Below are positions 42,750 to 54,625 of a DNA stretch of 64,000 nt, piece after piece. Source of the DNA: Cichorium intybus (taxonomy: Eukaryota > Streptophyta > Magnoliopsida > Asterales > Asteraceae); contig CM042016.1 of NCBI GenBank assembly GCA_023525715.1, positions 63,357,382-63,421,381 of the forward strand. The letters run 5' to 3'. The notes beneath the pieces are model-generated. The model worked only from the letters and a program-made list of their open reading frames with translations. It did not search any database and had not been told where the DNA came from. The position numbers and the translations under genes are program-made. Each line of letters starts with the position of its first letter. The first letter of the stretch is position 1.

Positions 42750-44223
42750 TCAGTCAAGAAGAAGTTGGTACCCAATCAATCTTGGGTCCTCATGATAAGC
42801 AAAGGATCCTTGAAAACATTTTTCAACGACCTCTTCTGTTATTTCATTAGCTGAGAGGTTAATCGTGTTCTCTGAAGTCTCATGTGATGAGCATGATGAC
42901 CCATAGAATGAATCCGAAGTGTCTTTTGTTAGAACTGATGAGGCCAAAGTATTTGATTTGTTAAAAATCTTCGGAACCTATATTTGTTTTGATGATTTTG
43001 AATTTGAAGCATTTGATGTTTTTGATGTTTTCTTAGTTTCAGATGATTTTGATGAGCTTAATGACATGGAAGATTTTTTTTTTGCAGTCAAGTTTTCTTT
43101 CAGGTCATTCCTTTTCCAATTGGTATTTGGTTTTTCCTTTGTTGATTTTCCTGATAAGGAACTACATAATGTGGAAGTACATAGGTACTCCTCATATGCG
43201 AGCTTGAAATCGTTTAATGAAAGATTTTTGTCTTTAAACAAGTTCGAATTTTTGTCCAGCGAATGTATCTATCAGATTTTCTCCTTTTGAAAATGTTTTC
43301 TTTGATGGTTCCTGGTACTTGAGGTTAGGAAATTTTGGTTTGGATGGTACGAAGGAAGGTTTGGAAAATTGTTTTATTTTGAGATTTGAATCCTTACTAA
43401 CCATAGGTTTTGTTCCAGAAGTGGAAGGCTTCATATCAGTGGGTTTGGATTGTACAAGTGGTGTTATTCTTTTTACAAGATTTGGTATTTGTTTTGCTTT
43501 CAAAATCACAGCATCTGGTTTTTGAAATGGTTTGGTAATAACAACTGCCGATTTTGTTTTCGAGGTTGATGCAAAATTTTGAACTTGTGGTCTTTTTAAA
43601 ATTTGTGGTATATGTACTGTTGGCTTGGAAGTGATTAACTTGGGTTTTGAAACTTCATTTTCAAAGGATTTTGCAAGCGGTACACTTTCATTTGACTCAA
43701 GTAACTGAAATACATCCATCTTCGGAGTTATAGGTTTATCCATAACTTGAATTTGTTTGTAGTTTCGGTTAGTGTAAATGTGATTATCATTTTTGACTTT
43801 TAAAAGATGAGTCAAGTTTTCTATAATTTTGTCTTGATCATAACAAAGACGATTGTAGATGTTATGACCATACAATTCTTGTTTTCGAACGTTTATTTTT
43901 ACTTCCAAGTTTTCATTCAAATTGTTTTCAATCATTTTTGATGATGATAAGAATCCTTCCTCAGTAACTATGGAATTATCCTCCTCAAGAAGTTTTATCT
44001 GATCATTTTCAATCAAAAGCACACCACCAGGTTTTACAAAAATTGAATTTTTGAAATATGAAATTTTCAGATAGATGCATGCCACATTCACTAGTCTTTT
44101 TAAGTTTTCCTTAAGATAATCTTCATAACAAACCCAGTCATCAGATATTTGAGTTTTGGTTTTCACAATTTCCTTTTTCTTAACTAAAATTTCATTTGAT
44201 CCATTTTCACAATCGATTTTCAT
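42750..44223 (-). pseudogene. Element D gag-pol linker, Lys/Pro-rich
   Basis: Open stretches 44223-43234, 43241-42978 and 42947-42750 in two frames. They are rich in Lys, Ser, Pro and Asn, with repeated KP, TKP and SKPK units and no catalytic motif. The segment lies between the gag coiled-coil region and the protease. Sirevirus gag proteins are long and end in such low-complexity tails, so this is read as the gag C-terminus and protease linker. A frame change near 43240 and stops near 42960 and 42750 break it. Confidence 0.65.
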
Positions 44224-46398
44224 TTTCCTTTGTCAACCGAAGATACTTGTGAAATATCATCAAAGGATGATGCGGATGTGGAGGAGTTCTTTAATGTGGA
44301 GAATGCAGAGCAATCAATTTCCTCCATATCCGAACTATTTTCAGATTTATTCTCAGATTCAATTTCAATAACAACAATATCTGATTTATTTTCAATTTGA
44401 GGAACGTTTTTGTTCAATATTGGAACTTCATTTGGCAACATCTTCAACAGAGTATCAACAGTTAGATATTTTTTCACAGAAACTAAGTCATGCTTATACG
44501 AAGTGTTAGGCACTTCGGAACCGATACGATTGTCTCACATTCATAGGAAATACTTTCTACGTTTTTAAGCTTAAATTCTATGAAGGCCAGTAATTTTCTG
44601 TGTTGATCATTGCATACATCAGCAGAATGGTAAATGCGAGTGATATAAGAGTACAAGCGTTTAGCAGTTTCACAGAATATATTTCTTTGTTTCAGAATAA
44701 CATCATTGTTGTTCAAATATTTCTCCCTATTTTCTTCTAACACCAAAATTCTAAAATTGGCTTTCTTTAGGGCTAGCTTCACACTTTCTACTCTTCCCCT
44801 AAATTTGAGAATCTCCTGCTCACTTGCTTTTTCCCTATTTTTAGCATCAACAAGCAATTTAGAAGCAAGAATTTTAAAAGATATGAGAAGTTTGGATACC
44901 TGTTCAGGGATTGTCTGACGAGAGTCGTTCGCCATCAAGCAGACTTCCTCATCATCATCCTAAGAGTCATCAAAATAGATCTTCGGAACGCCTGCGACCA
45001 TCACATCCTTTGTCTTCGGAGCTTCATAACCAAGTCCTCTAAATTCCTCTTCATAATTCAGACCTTCATCAACTTCACTCTCCTCGGAGGTATACTTCGA
45101 TAAGCTCTTACCATCATCATATACAATGAATGCACTATGAGTTGCCTTCCTTACTTCCTCGTCTTCATAGTCAAGCGACCACACCTGGTACGTACCTATT
45201 CTGTCTTCCGAAGCCATCAAGGCTAGATCCTTGGTTTTCTCTGTCACTTCTTCCATCTTCCTTGCCTAGTACGCTTCATCCTTGACTTGAGCATCCTTGT
45301 CATTCTTTTTACGCATCATACAGTCTTTTGCGCAGTGATTTTTACCATGACAATAATGACAATTTTACCTTGAATCACCAGCACCCTTCTTGTCTTCAGA
45401 TCTATCTTTTGGAATCTCCCATCTTTGCTTCAATAGGCTTCGGATTTGAAGATTTAGAAGTTTCCTCCTTAGGGGTGTAAATTTCTAGCTTAGGTTTCAG
45501 AGTATAGGAAGTTTTGTTGAAAGGTTTCACAAAAGGTTTTCCCGAGTTGCATTTGTTCAAAAACGGCTTCCTAAACCTACGATTATTTGCAGTATATAGC
45601 GCAATCGTGTCACCATTTTCTCCTTCCATGTAACCATCTGATTCATCCTTCGCATCGTCTTCTTCAACATTTGACACAAGTGCTAATGAACCAGCTTTTC
45701 GCTTCTTCTACCACAGATGTCTGGTTCATGAGATTTGATAAGATTGTAGAGAGCTGCTAAAGAGTATGTGTTGATGTTTTCATATGACTTTATCATCAAC
45801 ATTGTTGGTCTCCATTCGGGCCTTAAACTTTAGAGAAATTTTATGTTAATCTCTTGTTGACTGCATGTTTCTCCATAGTTTTCCAGATCGTAGACCATTT
45901 TGTTGTATCTTTCGTAAGCTTGTTCCAGTGATTCATTCTCTTGTTGTTTGAAGTTACCGAAGTATGCTAACACCTCTTGAACAACACTCGATTGTAGAGT
46001 ATTGTCACCAGCAAATCTGACTGCAAGTCGATCCCAGATCTCCTTTGCTGATTTCGCACCAGAGATATGATGTCGCAATGTCGCACATCTCGACCAAGTC
46101 CACTTCGAAGCTTTCTCATAGCCCTTTCGTGATTTCTAACTTTCTTCATATCAGCAGCAGTGAGAACTTCAGCATCCTCACCATCAACAATAATGAATCA
46201 TCCTTCTATCTCAGTGTGAGGACCATCTTTGACGGATCTGCATATGTCCTTCTCTTCATCCAGACCTTTAAGGTAATCCCTCATACGATGAGCCCTATAA
46301 TCGTAGTAGGTAGGAACAAGAATTGGAGCTTTTGTGGATGAACCAATGAGGTTTGCATAGTTCAACATATTTGCTTAAGTTGCTGTAGAATTAGTCAT
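44220..46398 (-). pseudogene. Element D gag (broken)
   Basis: The start codon is at 46398, 160 bp inside the 5' LTR, with SSTKAPILVPTYYDYRAHRMRDYL typical of copia gag N-termini. A TAA follows after seven codons and a TGA near 46195. The UBN2-type capsid region is at 46078-45830 (AKEIWDRLAVRF ... SLEQAYERYNKMVYDLENYG). The CCHC zinc knuckle (CHYCHGKNHCAKDC) lies near 45364-45318. Acidic (45256-44960) and coiled-coil (44938-44483) extensions follow. At least five stops or shifts are present. The long post-knuckle extension fits Sireviruses; J has a related one. Confidence 0.85.
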
Positions 46399-46543
46399 TT
46401 TGAACGGATTTCAATTGGATCTTTTAAGAAAAACAAGTAGTAGAGATAGTTAACAGTTGCGGAATGCTAGATCCGAAACACGATTTAGATCTAGAACTGT
46501 AACAGTGAATTGAGACTCTAAAAACTTGTTTTCGAGCTATCCT

Positions 46544-46555
46544 GCTCTGGTACCA
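46544..46555 (-). other. Primer-binding site (tRNA-Met), element D
   Basis: Minus strand TGGTACCAGAGC, one base from the usual TGGTATCAGAGC, 2 nt inside the 5' LTR. Confidence 0.8.
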
Positions 46556-46557
46556 CT

Positions 46558-47045
46558 TGTTAGGAGTTGAATTCAATCAATGAAAGACTAATGATAATAA
46601 TTGTAGTAATATCACTCAAGTTAAGCAATGAATCACACGAATATCAAATAAGAACAATGAAGAACATAGTATAATTGGATAACAAATGTCGAATGCTTTG
46701 ATTTCACAAATTAGGGTTTTACAATGAGGATTGGATCTGAACGAACACTCGACATAGTCATGTATCACTGATATTTATACATAATTAGTGATACATACAG
46801 TACAAAAGAAATTATGGAATATTCCTACAGTGTACTAACCAATAGGAATACAGATATGTGCAACACGTAATCAAACAGATACGCGTGCACCAAAAGCAGT
46901 TGTAATTGATAAGCCTTCGGATCCTCCAGGATAAACCCTTCGGAGTCTTAAGGCTTTGGGGTTTTATTGTGTTGGTTGCGGGGTCTTCTATGATGATCTT
47001 CAAGTCTTCGGATGATCCTGCACTTCAGCACAAATATCTTCAACA
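46558..47045 (-). repeat. Element D 5' LTR
   Basis: 488 bp, TGTTAGGAG...TTCAACA, about 94% identical to 17329-17816 by eye. Confidence 0.93.
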
Positions 47046-49215
47046 TTCTCAGCTGCTGATGAGAGTGCCTTTCCTCATAATCAATTTCTTGAGTCTGACT
47101 ATTGCCCTACTCAACCAGTATTTCTTTGAATGTATGTACATTCCTATCCATTTTGTTCTTCTTTTGAAGATCCAATTACTCCCACTAGTTTTCAGTACAG
47201 GTGTAAGATCTATTCAATCACAACATGGACCTAATCTCGTGTTCTATATCCTCTTTCATTTAGCAGCAACGGGGCTCATGAATGCTTCCAAGTAGTTGGA
47301 TGACTCATTCTTACCAACTAGTGTTTTACCACTAATCAGAGTGTCACTTTCAGTATTATGAAATCATAAAACTTAAGAGAGTGACTAACTCTACCGAATA
47401 TGCGAACAGGAGGTGGAATTATGTCAGTTTCCTCAACAAGAGTGTCATCCTCTAGTTGAGTGCTAGTGTTAACTAAAGGTTATTTCATTGGTTGATCCTT
47501 GAAGCTCTTCAAGATCAATCTTACTCCCACTCGCTTCTTTGGATATGAGCACTTTTACAAAAAAGACTTTCCTTCGAGCCATAAACACTTTATTCTTAGA
47601 AAGCTGGTAAAACAAGTATCTAAAGGACTTGCGGGGTAACCAATGAAAATGACACTTTCTCTGATCAAGGTACAATCTTGTGACTAATGAAGATTTAACA
47701 AACACAGACTTTCTATGTGCTAGTGAGGGATGAACCCCACTTTACATTTCAAAGAATGTCTTTGCAACCTACTTAGTTAGTTACGAGGTTTAAGTTGCGG
47801 GTTTCTGTTTCTAGGGTATAACCCTTTGAAACTAATTTGGAAGTATAGCTCAACACATCATGAATCGAACCATTTCAAAGAATATTCGATTTCTCTTTTT
47901 AGACACACTATTTTGCAACGGTGTTCTGATTAAAGACAACATATGAAACTATTTCACAGTTCCTAAGATGTTCGTAGAATATATCATTATTGCCCAGTTG
48001 ATTATTTACTTCGTTTTGAAATCATCAATAAATGTAACTCAGTATCGCTCATCATGTCTTGTGGCGAATTTGAACGTTTCACAAGCATCTGTGGATTAGT
48101 TCCAACAAATCCTCTATCTCTTTCACAATTTATTGTGAATGACATTCTTGTCATTTTCCATGTAGGCAATATTTTCATACATCATTTGACTCTAAGTCAA
48201 ACGATTCCAAGTCCTGTCCACTTGGAGTTTGGTGATGCAATTCTTGTTTAATGGACAAGGCGAAAATGCCACAAACATGATTTATCCAACATACTTTTGG
48301 ATGAATCAACACTTAAGATTATTATTGTTACTACTACTAACATATTCATGTATATCATTGTAAGGATAACCTTTGAAATGAAACAACCATCTTTATAAAT
48401 AAAATCACATTTTTATCATCAGAAGAAAAGTACAAAATATCCTTTAAACAATGTGTAATATGAAACAATGTTTTGTGCCAATTCTGGCAAGTAGTAAAAA
48501 TCTAATAATCTAATTAAACACCACTAATTAGCATGAGCTGTAATCTCTCATCCTTGTACCAGCAGCAATGCTTTTGCATCTCATGATTAGATCAAGCACT
48601 TATGCTTTAACTTTTTACTTAGTCCCTGCATATAGCGCATATGTGATGAACACATCATGTATCAAAAGATTAAAGAATGAGAAGTTGATATTCTATGGGG
48701 TTCAGATATACCTGTGGTGTCAAACTCCTTGACGCGGATCGTCTTCAGATCCTTTAGGTAAGTTGGGAAATTACGTTTCCAATGTCCATTTAGTTGGCAG
48801 TAAAACATATGGCCACATTCGGGTCACAGGTGGGTGCTATGTCAGAATCAGCTTTTCCCTTAAAGCCTTGGTCAGACCATCCAATGTTAGCCCTTCTCTT
48901 CCAATGGGATGAGAAACTTTCTTCTTCTTAGCAACACTATGATGAATGGCCAAGACAGGAGCAGTGGAATCTGAGCTACGGTGTTGCTTTAAACTAGCCT
49001 TGGTGGTTTTCAACAAACCATGTAGCTCAATCAAGGTCATGTCCAGATGGTTCTTGTCACATTTCATAAAGCCCTAATGACATGAACCAGGAAGTGAGTT
49101 AAACACCACATCCATGGGTAACTCCTTTGGAAAATGGACACCAAGATTATCTGATCTGTCCATGTACAATTTCACCATATGAATATGCGTACACACAGAC
49201 GTTCCTTCTTCACTT
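47046..49215 (-). pseudogene. Element F gag, integrase end and RT start (very decayed)
   Basis: Fragments in the expected copia order on the minus strand. Gag (49215-48837): a KLYMDRSDNLGVHFPKELPMDVVFNSLPGS segment, a stop, then LDMTLIELHGLLKTTKASLK. A partly lost zinc knuckle (GHWKRNFPTYLKDLK) lies near 48790-48740. Integrase C-terminus (47705-47469): SGSKIDLEELQ preceded by RYLFYQLSKNKVFMARRKVFF. RT start (47300-47046): EAFMSPVAAK and SNWIFKR. Most of the integrase core between 48700 and 47710 is unreadable. Each fragment is short; together they are convincing. Confidence 0.7.
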
Positions 49216-49464
49216 TAGATGCTAGATTACATTTGTAATCTTACTTTTTTAACAAAAGAATTCTCAAATTTGATAACACCAAAAACATTTATTGACTTTG
49301 GATACTAGATTACATTTTTAACATGATGATTCGATTTTATAGTTAAAATATAAAAAAAAATTTACATCAACCACATATAAAATTCATATATGGTAATTTT
49401 CTACATTTTCATATAAAGACTTCATCTCACTTGATTAATCTATACTTAAAAGTTTTTCAAAAAG

Positions 49465-49719
49465 CTACACTTAGAGATGCTCTAATATATAGTATATGTG
49501 CGAGCCATCAAAATAAAACTTCACGCAAAAAATATCTATATTTTGGATTTATATTATTAGTTCTTTATAGATAGTTTCTAATGGCAATGCAAAAACTCTT
49601 ACATGGTATACTCGCAATCGTCATTGGCACATCAAAACTACTTGAAATACAATATAAATTGCTAATACTCAAACTTTACTATCACCTTGAAAAAATATAA
49701 AAATAAGTTATCAAATTTG
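49465..49719 (+). repeat. Direct repeat, left copy
   Basis: Matches 50923-51175 at roughly 80% by eye, same orientation, with shared blocks 'aaaactcttaca.ggt' and 'aaaaaatataaaaataa.ttatcaaattt'. The copies bracket the peptide gene. Confidence 0.8.
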
Positions 49720-49974
49720 ATTTAGAAGAAAACTAGCTAAGAGAATACAATTCATATAAAGGTTTTGAAAGTGTCTTCGATCATCATCATAATGATTCTA
49801 GGTGATTTCAGCCTATCCAATGTAACGTATATCTACATCTAGTATCTTTTAACGCATTTACCGAAGAAATGCAAATAGAATCTCCAGTTTCACAAACAAT
49901 AAAACCATCATAAATGCGAACATCTACATATAGAAACACTTAAAACATACGTTAAATGGAATGTATAAGACATG

Positions 49975-49983
49975 TATATATAA
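49975..49983 (+). promoter_or_regulatory. Putative TATA box of the cysteine-rich peptide gene
   Basis: TATATATAA ends 56 bp before the ATG at 50040. This would place transcription start about 25-30 bp upstream of the ATG, a short leader. In AT-rich sequence such a match is weak evidence alone. Confidence 0.4.
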
Positions 49984-50039
49984 CATTCATTTTTCCTCTC
50001 CCGTCCTATTAACATACACAGTATCTACCAAGGGTGCAA

Positions 50040-50164
50040 ATGGCTTCCAAAAGAATGTCATTCTTCATTCTAATGATTTTCACTTCCGGTTAATCACTAT
50101 TTCCTTAAAGTAACACATTGACACAGACAAACACATATACTTACAACTATGTGTGTGTGTTTGT

Positions 50165-50245
<81 letters not shown>

Positions 50246-50509
50246 TACGCTTGTTTGGGTTCTTTAATGTTTTATTTGCATGCTAATAGTGTAATATTTT
50301 CTATTATGATAGTCATGATGAACTTCCCACAAGTCTCGCCAGCTTCTTGTAGACATGATGATGATTGTGACTTCATGAAACCTCCTTGTCCAGGAGATAC
50401 ATATGGTGTATGTATTTGGAAAACTTGTTATTGCATAGGGTTTCATCAAAAGACACCACCACCAATTCCTACCAACATAGACACGGAATATATTGTTGTC
50501 AAATCTTAA
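50040..50509 (+). CDS. Secreted six-cysteine peptide (defensin-like/NCR-like), two exons
   Basis: Exon 1 (50040-50088) encodes MASKRMSFFILMIFTS, the start of a signal peptide, and ends in phase 1 at a GT donor (50089). The preferred acceptor is AG at 50311-50312, with a CTAAT branch-like site about 27 nt upstream. Exon 2 (50313-50509) adds a hydrophobic end and the mature part. The other acceptor, AG at 50332-50333, is in the same frame and drops seven residues. Cysteine spacing is C-x5-C-x6-C-x7-C-x4-C-x1-C, followed by a Pro/Thr tail to TAA. A first exon for the secretion signal, a phase-1 intron and a small Cys-rich second exon are typical of plant defensin-like and NCR-type genes. Target and role (defence, reproduction or signalling) are unknown. 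No inactivating lesion is visible. Confidence 0.68.
50167..50242. repeat. (TA)n microsatellite in the peptide gene intron
   Basis: About 37 uninterrupted TA repeats, preceded by a short (GT)n run (50150-50165). A short-read assembly could mis-size it. Confidence 0.97.
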
Positions 50510-50922
50510 TATAAACCCATATCATCTTAAGTTCTAGTTATTCTAGTTTATGTTTATTCGAAAAAAACACATGTTGATCCGTGTTAAAGCCCTTGAATTA
50601 TGTGTGAAAATAAAAATACAATATCTTATTTTATGTTTTATGGAAACAACTCTACTTTCTTTTATCTCACATCATTTGTAAAAACTGTTAAATTGACATT
50701 TTTTATTTTTTTAGTGATCATCAATAAAAATACCATACCTTAAGGATATTTAATAGTTAACATCAAGGAATCCAATAGATATATTGATATGACAATACAA
50801 CGACGCCCAAAGTTGTACTATGTTAGAGTTTCATGAGCGGTTGAAGTGGCCTCTTCAAAAAGCTCTCGATTCGAATGATCAAAAATCAAAATGTTATTCA
50901 AATAGTAAAAAAAATTCAATAA
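50510..50922. other. 3' flank of the peptide gene
   Basis: AT-rich, no ORF. Candidate polyadenylation signals (AAAATAAAAATA near 50610) lie about 100 bp after the stop. Confidence 0.4.
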
Positions 50923-51175
50923 ACTACACTTAGACATGCTCTAAAATATACTGTATACGCTAGCCTTCTAAATAAAACTTTACGCACATTAATTTTTATA
51001 TTTTGGGTTTATATTACTAATTTTATATAAAAAATTCTAATAGCAGTGCATAAACTCTTACAAGGTGTACCGGCTGTCGTTGGCGTTTCAAAACTTCTTA
51101 AAATACAAATTTTTTACTAATACTCCAACATTACTATCATCTTCAAAAAAATATAAAAATAACTTATCAAATTTT
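50923..51175 (+). repeat. Direct repeat, right copy
   Basis: Partner of 49465-49719. No second peptide gene is visible after it. Confidence 0.8.
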
Positions 51176-52060
51176 AATATGAAACCAAACCATGTAAACT
51201 AACATCTTTTATTTTATAGTCTTAACTAAGAATCAATGAATACATACTAGTTTGCTAACGTTGGTTAATGATACTTTAGTAGTTTGATTAATGTTAGTTT
51301 GGTAAATGTTAATTGTTGAGTACTTAATTGTTAAATACTTATTTGTTGAGTACTTAATTGTTAAGTACTTAATACTTTATTACTCTAGTAGTTTGGCAAT
51401 ATTTTGGTCTATATATGTTGATATTTTGGTAAAAGTTAGTTTAGCAACCATTTTATTGTTATCAGGTATGTTATTTTAATTAATTGTTAAGTAGTTAATA
51501 CCTTGTTACTTTAGTAGTTTAGCAATATTTCCATCGCTTACTCATAATTCATGAAGAACGACCGGGTGATATTCACAACAATGTTTCAATGAAAAACGAA
51601 GCTATTGTTATGCAAGTTTCGGATCAACATCACAATTCATCTAAAGATTCTCTAATATGTTCTCACTAATTGCACACATTCACAGGAAAGGGAAAACCTA
51701 CATACATGAAGAAGAAAGCTTTTAACTAACGTAACAACTAACAAACATCTAACTAAATTAAAAAATGCAACTGTGTAGTATTTATCTTATCTTGAGTTGT
51801 GGAATCTAACATGACGGTAGGCGATCTCACAACCCTTTCAATCTCAAACCAAAAAACTTGTGGTATTGGTCTAAGTTTGATAAGTATTATTTTAAATATT
51901 TATTAAGTGCAACGATACAAATCAAATATAAAAAACTAAAGTGGATTTTGTTTATAACAAGAGGTCTTTTTTTAACTTATTATCAAATGCAAGAACTTTA
52001 AAAATAATTTCGATCTCATTGCCAATATATTTACCGCACGGGTATAAACATTATGGTTGT
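51176..52060. other. AT-rich intergenic sequence
   Basis: No gene. The part 51270-51530 is built from short imperfect repeats of 'ttgttgagtacttaattgtt' and 'tttagtagtttggcaat'. Confidence 0.55.
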
Positions 52061-52554
52061 TGTAACATCCGTGTTTTGGGTCTAGGAGTTTTGGGCTTAA
52101 ATTGACAAAATAAAATCTATTGTGTAAATAAATAAAAACAAATAAATAAATAAATTCAATATTTTGTTAGATTTTTATATTGTGAGTAAATGAGACAAAT
52201 AAAGTTTTAAAGCGATATGAAGTTTTAAAATCTATTTTTAAAACGAAAGATGAGAAATATTGCCATAAGGACTAAAATTGTCAATATGGCCAAACTTACC
52301 CTAAGTAGATTTGACAAGTCACGGGTTTGGAAAATTAGAAGATATCATGAAGGAACTGATGTAGAGTTTAGTTTAAGTCAAATAATTTCTAAAATTAATA
52401 TTAAGGACCTAATTCGTAAATATATTAGTGAAAGGGGGCGTTTTTATCAATTTGGGAATCTAGGGGTTAGTGTTGACCTAGACAAGGACTCAATTGAAAT
52501 AAATAGTCATATTTAGGACAGAAGTGTGAATCTAGAGAATTCTAGTTAGAAGAA

Positions 52555-52929
52555 TTGACTTTATGGGTGGTGGGTGAAGAAAGACCAAACTCGAGGGACT
52601 ATTGTTGCAAATTCTTGAAAGATGACTTGTTTTTTATGGGGATCATCCCCCAAATATGGGTGGTGGGTGAAGAAAGACCAAACTCGAGGGACTATTGTTG
52701 CAAATTCTTGAAAGATGACTTGTTTTTTTATGGGGATCATTCACGTTTCTGGAGAGAAAGGGAGGGAGAATATGACGATTTTCATGGCTTCCATGGAAAT
52801 TTGTGTTTGGGTTTGGGTTTGGACCCAATCCAAGATTTATGTTGGGATGAGGTTTTTCCTGTGATTCCTCAAGGTTTGTTTGATGTTTCTAAATTGTTGG
52901 GGTCTACATTCAATCCATGGATGATCTAG
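52555..52929 (+). other. Open stretch with a 93-bp in-frame duplication inside LTR H
   Basis: 124 codons, plus strand. The first half is a 31-codon unit (WVVGEERPNSRDYCCKFLKD...) present twice because of a 93-bp tandem duplication (52563-52655, 52656-52743). The second half is Gly/Asp/Phe-rich (FHGFHGNLCLGLGLDP) and ends before a TAG. I do not recognise it. It could be a captured host exon or a chance frame; codon-like texture is suggestive only. Confidence 0.3.
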
Positions 52930-54625
52930 AACCAATAGTTAGATTTAAATGGGTGTTATGAACCCTAGAAAATGGGGATTTGATGATTAGTGGATGAATC
53001 TAGAAATTGCTGGATGAATATGTGGGTTTGGATGAGGGGATTCATGAAACATCCAAAAATTTGGATGTTGTCAAAATAAGAGAATGGAAGTAAGTTTAGA
53101 ATTTCAATAAAATCTAAGAATGATAAAATGGTTAACAAGGGCGAAATTGTCATTTCACACGGCCAACAATAGAAATAAAAATTTGGAATGAATATTATAT
53201 GGAATTATATAAGTTTTTTGTAATATGATACAAATGTATAATGCCTAAGCGTAAAGATGGAAAAGAATGTGAAAATATGAATTTCACATAAAATGATGAA
53301 AATGATCAACTTCAAGACCGCAAAACCCTATCCTAGAAGCAAGATACGAAAAAGGGCGAATGGGAAAACCATAAACGACATGAAATTTAAACAATTGCAA
53401 AATGAATCAATGGAAACGGAGTTCGTATGAAGAAGTTACAAGCTTGCAAAGTTGGACAATAAATTAATAATGTACTGATTAGAAACGCAACAATCCGAAG
53501 GTCCAAGTTTGCAGCCTGATAAATCAAAATCCATGGGGTTTTAGAGAAAACTCAAAACATGAAATTTGTTAAGCTCGTTCGCACGTTTTCAAAGATATAA
53601 AGCTTTTAAAATTTAGATATCATATAAGAAAGTTATGGCTACATAAATTTCAGGATATATATATATATAATTCAATTGATGAAATTTTATCCAACTCTTG
53701 GCTCAGGGATATTTTCGTAATTTGCCATTAGTGAGCCAAATACAAAACCAGAACCCGGTTTTTGGAGATACAATGTGCCTTTTTGAGATACGACTATCCC
53801 TCTCGATAACTCAAACACGCATCCATGGTTTTCAAAAAAATCAGAAAACGAGAAAGAAGGAACGAGAGAGGAAGGTCGGGATTGGCCTTGCGATACACGT
53901 TTTCCAGTAGCGAGATTGATCAATTGTGAGGTCGAGAAAGTGAATTGAGCGATTGATTTTCTTGTTGTGTGTGCGTTTCGTATTTTCAGCAAGACAAAAT
54001 TAGAATCGAGAAGGGGGTGTGATTCCGACCGGGATCGGCGTTGCCACCGCCTGACGCCGGTGATAAGACCTGAGAGACAACCACTAGACGTGGCCGGCTA
54101 TAGTGCTGTGCGATTGAAGAGGTACGAGACGAGATAGAGACACGCCTGGCCTCTGTGATTCACGAACAACATCAAAGGAAGAGAAAGAACTCGTGAGGGA
54201 GAGGCAGAATCCAGAGATTGATTTCAGAGTAGTAGTGTTGCTGTCGTTGGTGCATTCCTCCGGCGAGATTGCCACCACAGGCGGCGGTAATGGACATCAG
54301 AGGTAGCTGGTGGTCACGGGGTGAAGCCTGTGGACGATTACAAGTGGATTTTGACTCCAAAAGGTTCGAATTCTTCAGTTTTGGACAGAAGTTTCAAATG
54401 TATAATCTTGAGCTTGAACCAAATCTATGAAATTGATAGAAATCATTTATGCATGTTGAGATTTTGCTTCAGGGTTAATAGAATACATTCTATGATCAAG
54501 TTGGAAGCATCGATTCATTAAGATTGGATAGAGTTCAAAATTCTAATTATTTGGAAATCAAAGTTTGATTGGGAATTATTGCATATTATTTATTCCAAAA
54601 TTTATGGAAAGGAACTAAAGAAATA

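Larger units (their letters stand above)
17329..47045 (-). mobile_element. Sirevirus-like Ty1/copia element D (complete, nested)
   Basis: The LTRs at 17329-17816 and 46558-47045 (488 bp each, TGTTG...CAACA) are flanked by identical TTCTC target duplications (17324-17328, 47046-47050). A primer site lies inside the right LTR and a purine tract inside the left one, so the element is minus-strand. Removing nested C and E leaves about 13.6 kb: gag, protease, integrase, RT, RNase H, about 2 kb of non-coding sequence, then an env-like ORF. A long extra ORF after pol is characteristic of Sireviruses (SIRE1/Maximus lineage). By eye the LTRs differ at about 29 of 488 sites. Stops and frameshifts break every gene. 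Confidence 0.92.
14890..49215 (-). mobile_element. Decayed Ty1/copia element F, split by element D
   Basis: An old minus-strand copia element surviving as a left part (14890-17328) and a right part (47046-49215); D lies between with the TTCTC duplication. On the minus strand gag remnants (49215-48720), integrase C-terminus (47705-47469) and RT start (47300-47046) continue after D as RT end and RNase H (17323-16140). A polypurine-like tract and LTR start follow at about 15290-15270. No 5' LTR or primer site remains on the right. Confidence 0.7.
49216..50039. other. AT-rich host-like sequence upstream of the peptide gene
   Basis: No ORF or mobile-element protein is visible. It contains the left copy of a 255-bp direct repeat (49465-49719) and a TATA-like run just before the gene (49975-49983). 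Confidence 0.6.

Noticed and set aside
50153..50312. Open frame through the (TA)n repeat giving a Tyr-Ile run joined to the Cys-rich exon
   Set aside because: The run is a microsatellite artefact. A signal-peptide exon with a GT donor lies upstream and explains the gene better as two exons.
50313..50509. Naming the peptide a nodule NCR gene
   Set aside because: NCR families are known from legumes and the species is unknown; the Cys spacing only partly fits, so I use a neutral description.
53687..54360. Open frames around the GC-rich patch in LTR H as a host gene
   Set aside because: Frames are short, on both strands, and lack recognisable domains or splice signals. I keep it only as a possible captured segment.
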